From Blastocatellia bacterium (GTDB taxonomy: Bacteria; Acidobacteriota; Blastocatellia; HR10; J050): a stretch of 52,454 nucleotides of DNA. Shown piece after piece: positions 52,050 to 52,454 of this stretch (its first letter is position 1; every line of letters begins with the position of its first letter). The notes under the pieces were generated by a model that made no database searches, was not told where the DNA came from, and was given only the letters and a program-made list of their open reading frames with translations. The stretch covers positions 1-52,454 of the forward strand of contig JALSQX010000036.1 of the NCBI GenBank assembly GCA_026985075.1. The letters are read 5' to 3'. The translations under genes and the position numbers were made by a program.

Positions 52050-52182
52050 AGGTCTCCATGGGCTCGCGTACATCACGAAATGGCCGAAAAGCAAGATAGC
52101 GCAGGTTGACACCTTGCGTCATCCCCTATTTTCGAAGGGGTCAGTCAAGGCCTGACGAGCCCCACCGAGGGGATGAAAAGAG
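52050..52182 (+). repeat. Dispersed repeat element, copy F
   Basis: GCGCAGGTTGACACCTTGCG hairpin (~52099-52118), TTTTCGAAGGGGTCAG, AAGGCCTGACGAGCCCCAC, CGAGGGGATGAAAA. Best-preserved order of the family's blocks. Confidence 0.65.
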
Positions 52183-52454
52183 CCTGTCAGAGAATCTCTG
52201 CATTCTCTGCGCCTCTGCGGTGATTTTCGGATGAGAGTGAGCATTGACCTTACGAGCGAGACCTTTTCCACACTCTGTTCTCTATGGGGGAGTGCGTCCA
52301 ATAACCCGATGGCTGGGCGAGATGCCCTAACGCTTTCAGGTCGCGCTCATCCTACTCTCCAGGGTGATACTCTCAAGCTGCTGAATCGCCAACGCTTACC
52401 TGAAAACAAGAAACAGCCATTCGGATGGTATGCAGCTTGCCTGTGTGAATAACG
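52183..52454. other. Gene-free right end
   Basis: Includes CATTCTCTGCGCCTCTGCGG, a sequence type often seen as scars of dispersed repeats in environmental genomes (from memory). The 73-codon open frame at 52231-52452 has no ribosome site or family resemblance. Confidence 0.4.

Noticed and set aside
52231-52452. 73-codon frame at the right edge
   Set aside because: No Shine-Dalgarno, no hydrophobic or domain pattern; lies beside repeat copy F.

Overview
The window is a GC-rich (by eye about 60%) bacterial chromosome segment with compact operons. I infer an acidobacterium, possibly a Blastocatellia relative. The best markers are a VWA protein of the acidobacterial VWFA-related type (47604-48539), several acidobacteria-like secreted beta-propeller proteins and a CYCXC-type selenoprotein. 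No rRNA, tRNA or CRISPR array was seen, so the assignment rests on protein resemblance only.

Left part (1-6.9 kb): the 3' end of a sigma-54 activator gene, then three 17-bp palindromes spaced exactly 21 bp apart, a near-consensus -24/-12 promoter, and a run of secreted proteins: two beta-propellers, three small cysteine-rich peptides, a LolA-like protein and a secreted protein of unknown family. A second peptide-plus-partner module lies at 27.6-28.7 kb behind its own sigma-70 promoter and operator-like inverted repeat. Together these form a candidate undescribed secreted-peptide system.

Middle part (7.0-26.4 kb): a DAO-type oxidoreductase, then a group 3b-type cytoplasmic [NiFe] hydrogenase operon that includes a cyclic-nucleotide-binding protein. 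Next is a membrane-bound uptake hydrogenase of the hybOABC type behind a perfect sigma-54 consensus. Two maturation proteases and a HypA-like/F/C/D/E set follow. HypA lacks its zinc ribbon and no hypB is present. A DUF2207 membrane protein closes the region.

26.4-34.7 kb is repeat-rich and partly decayed. It holds dispersed palindromic repeats, a frameshifted Crp/Fnr gene, a three-gene minus-strand operon (amidohydrolase, isocitrate/isopropylmalate dehydrogenase, DUF309) and a diverged 2-oxoacid oxidoreductase gamma-subunit-like gene.

34.7-48.5 kb reads rightward: a six-heme NapC-type cytochrome, a sigma-54-preceded heavy-metal efflux system (TolC, CusB-like, CusA-like), a cytochrome c, a CYCXC protein whose in-frame TGA is very probably selenocysteine (SECIS-like hairpin just downstream), and small periplasmic proteins. 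A lytic transglycosylase, a PH-like protein, a HAMP protein with a degenerate kinase core and the VWA protein follow. The right end (48.5-52.5 kb) holds a TrmO-FmdE fusion, a broken TPR gene, a zinc-finger/HTH protein, a decayed secreted-protein gene and another copy of the dispersed repeat.
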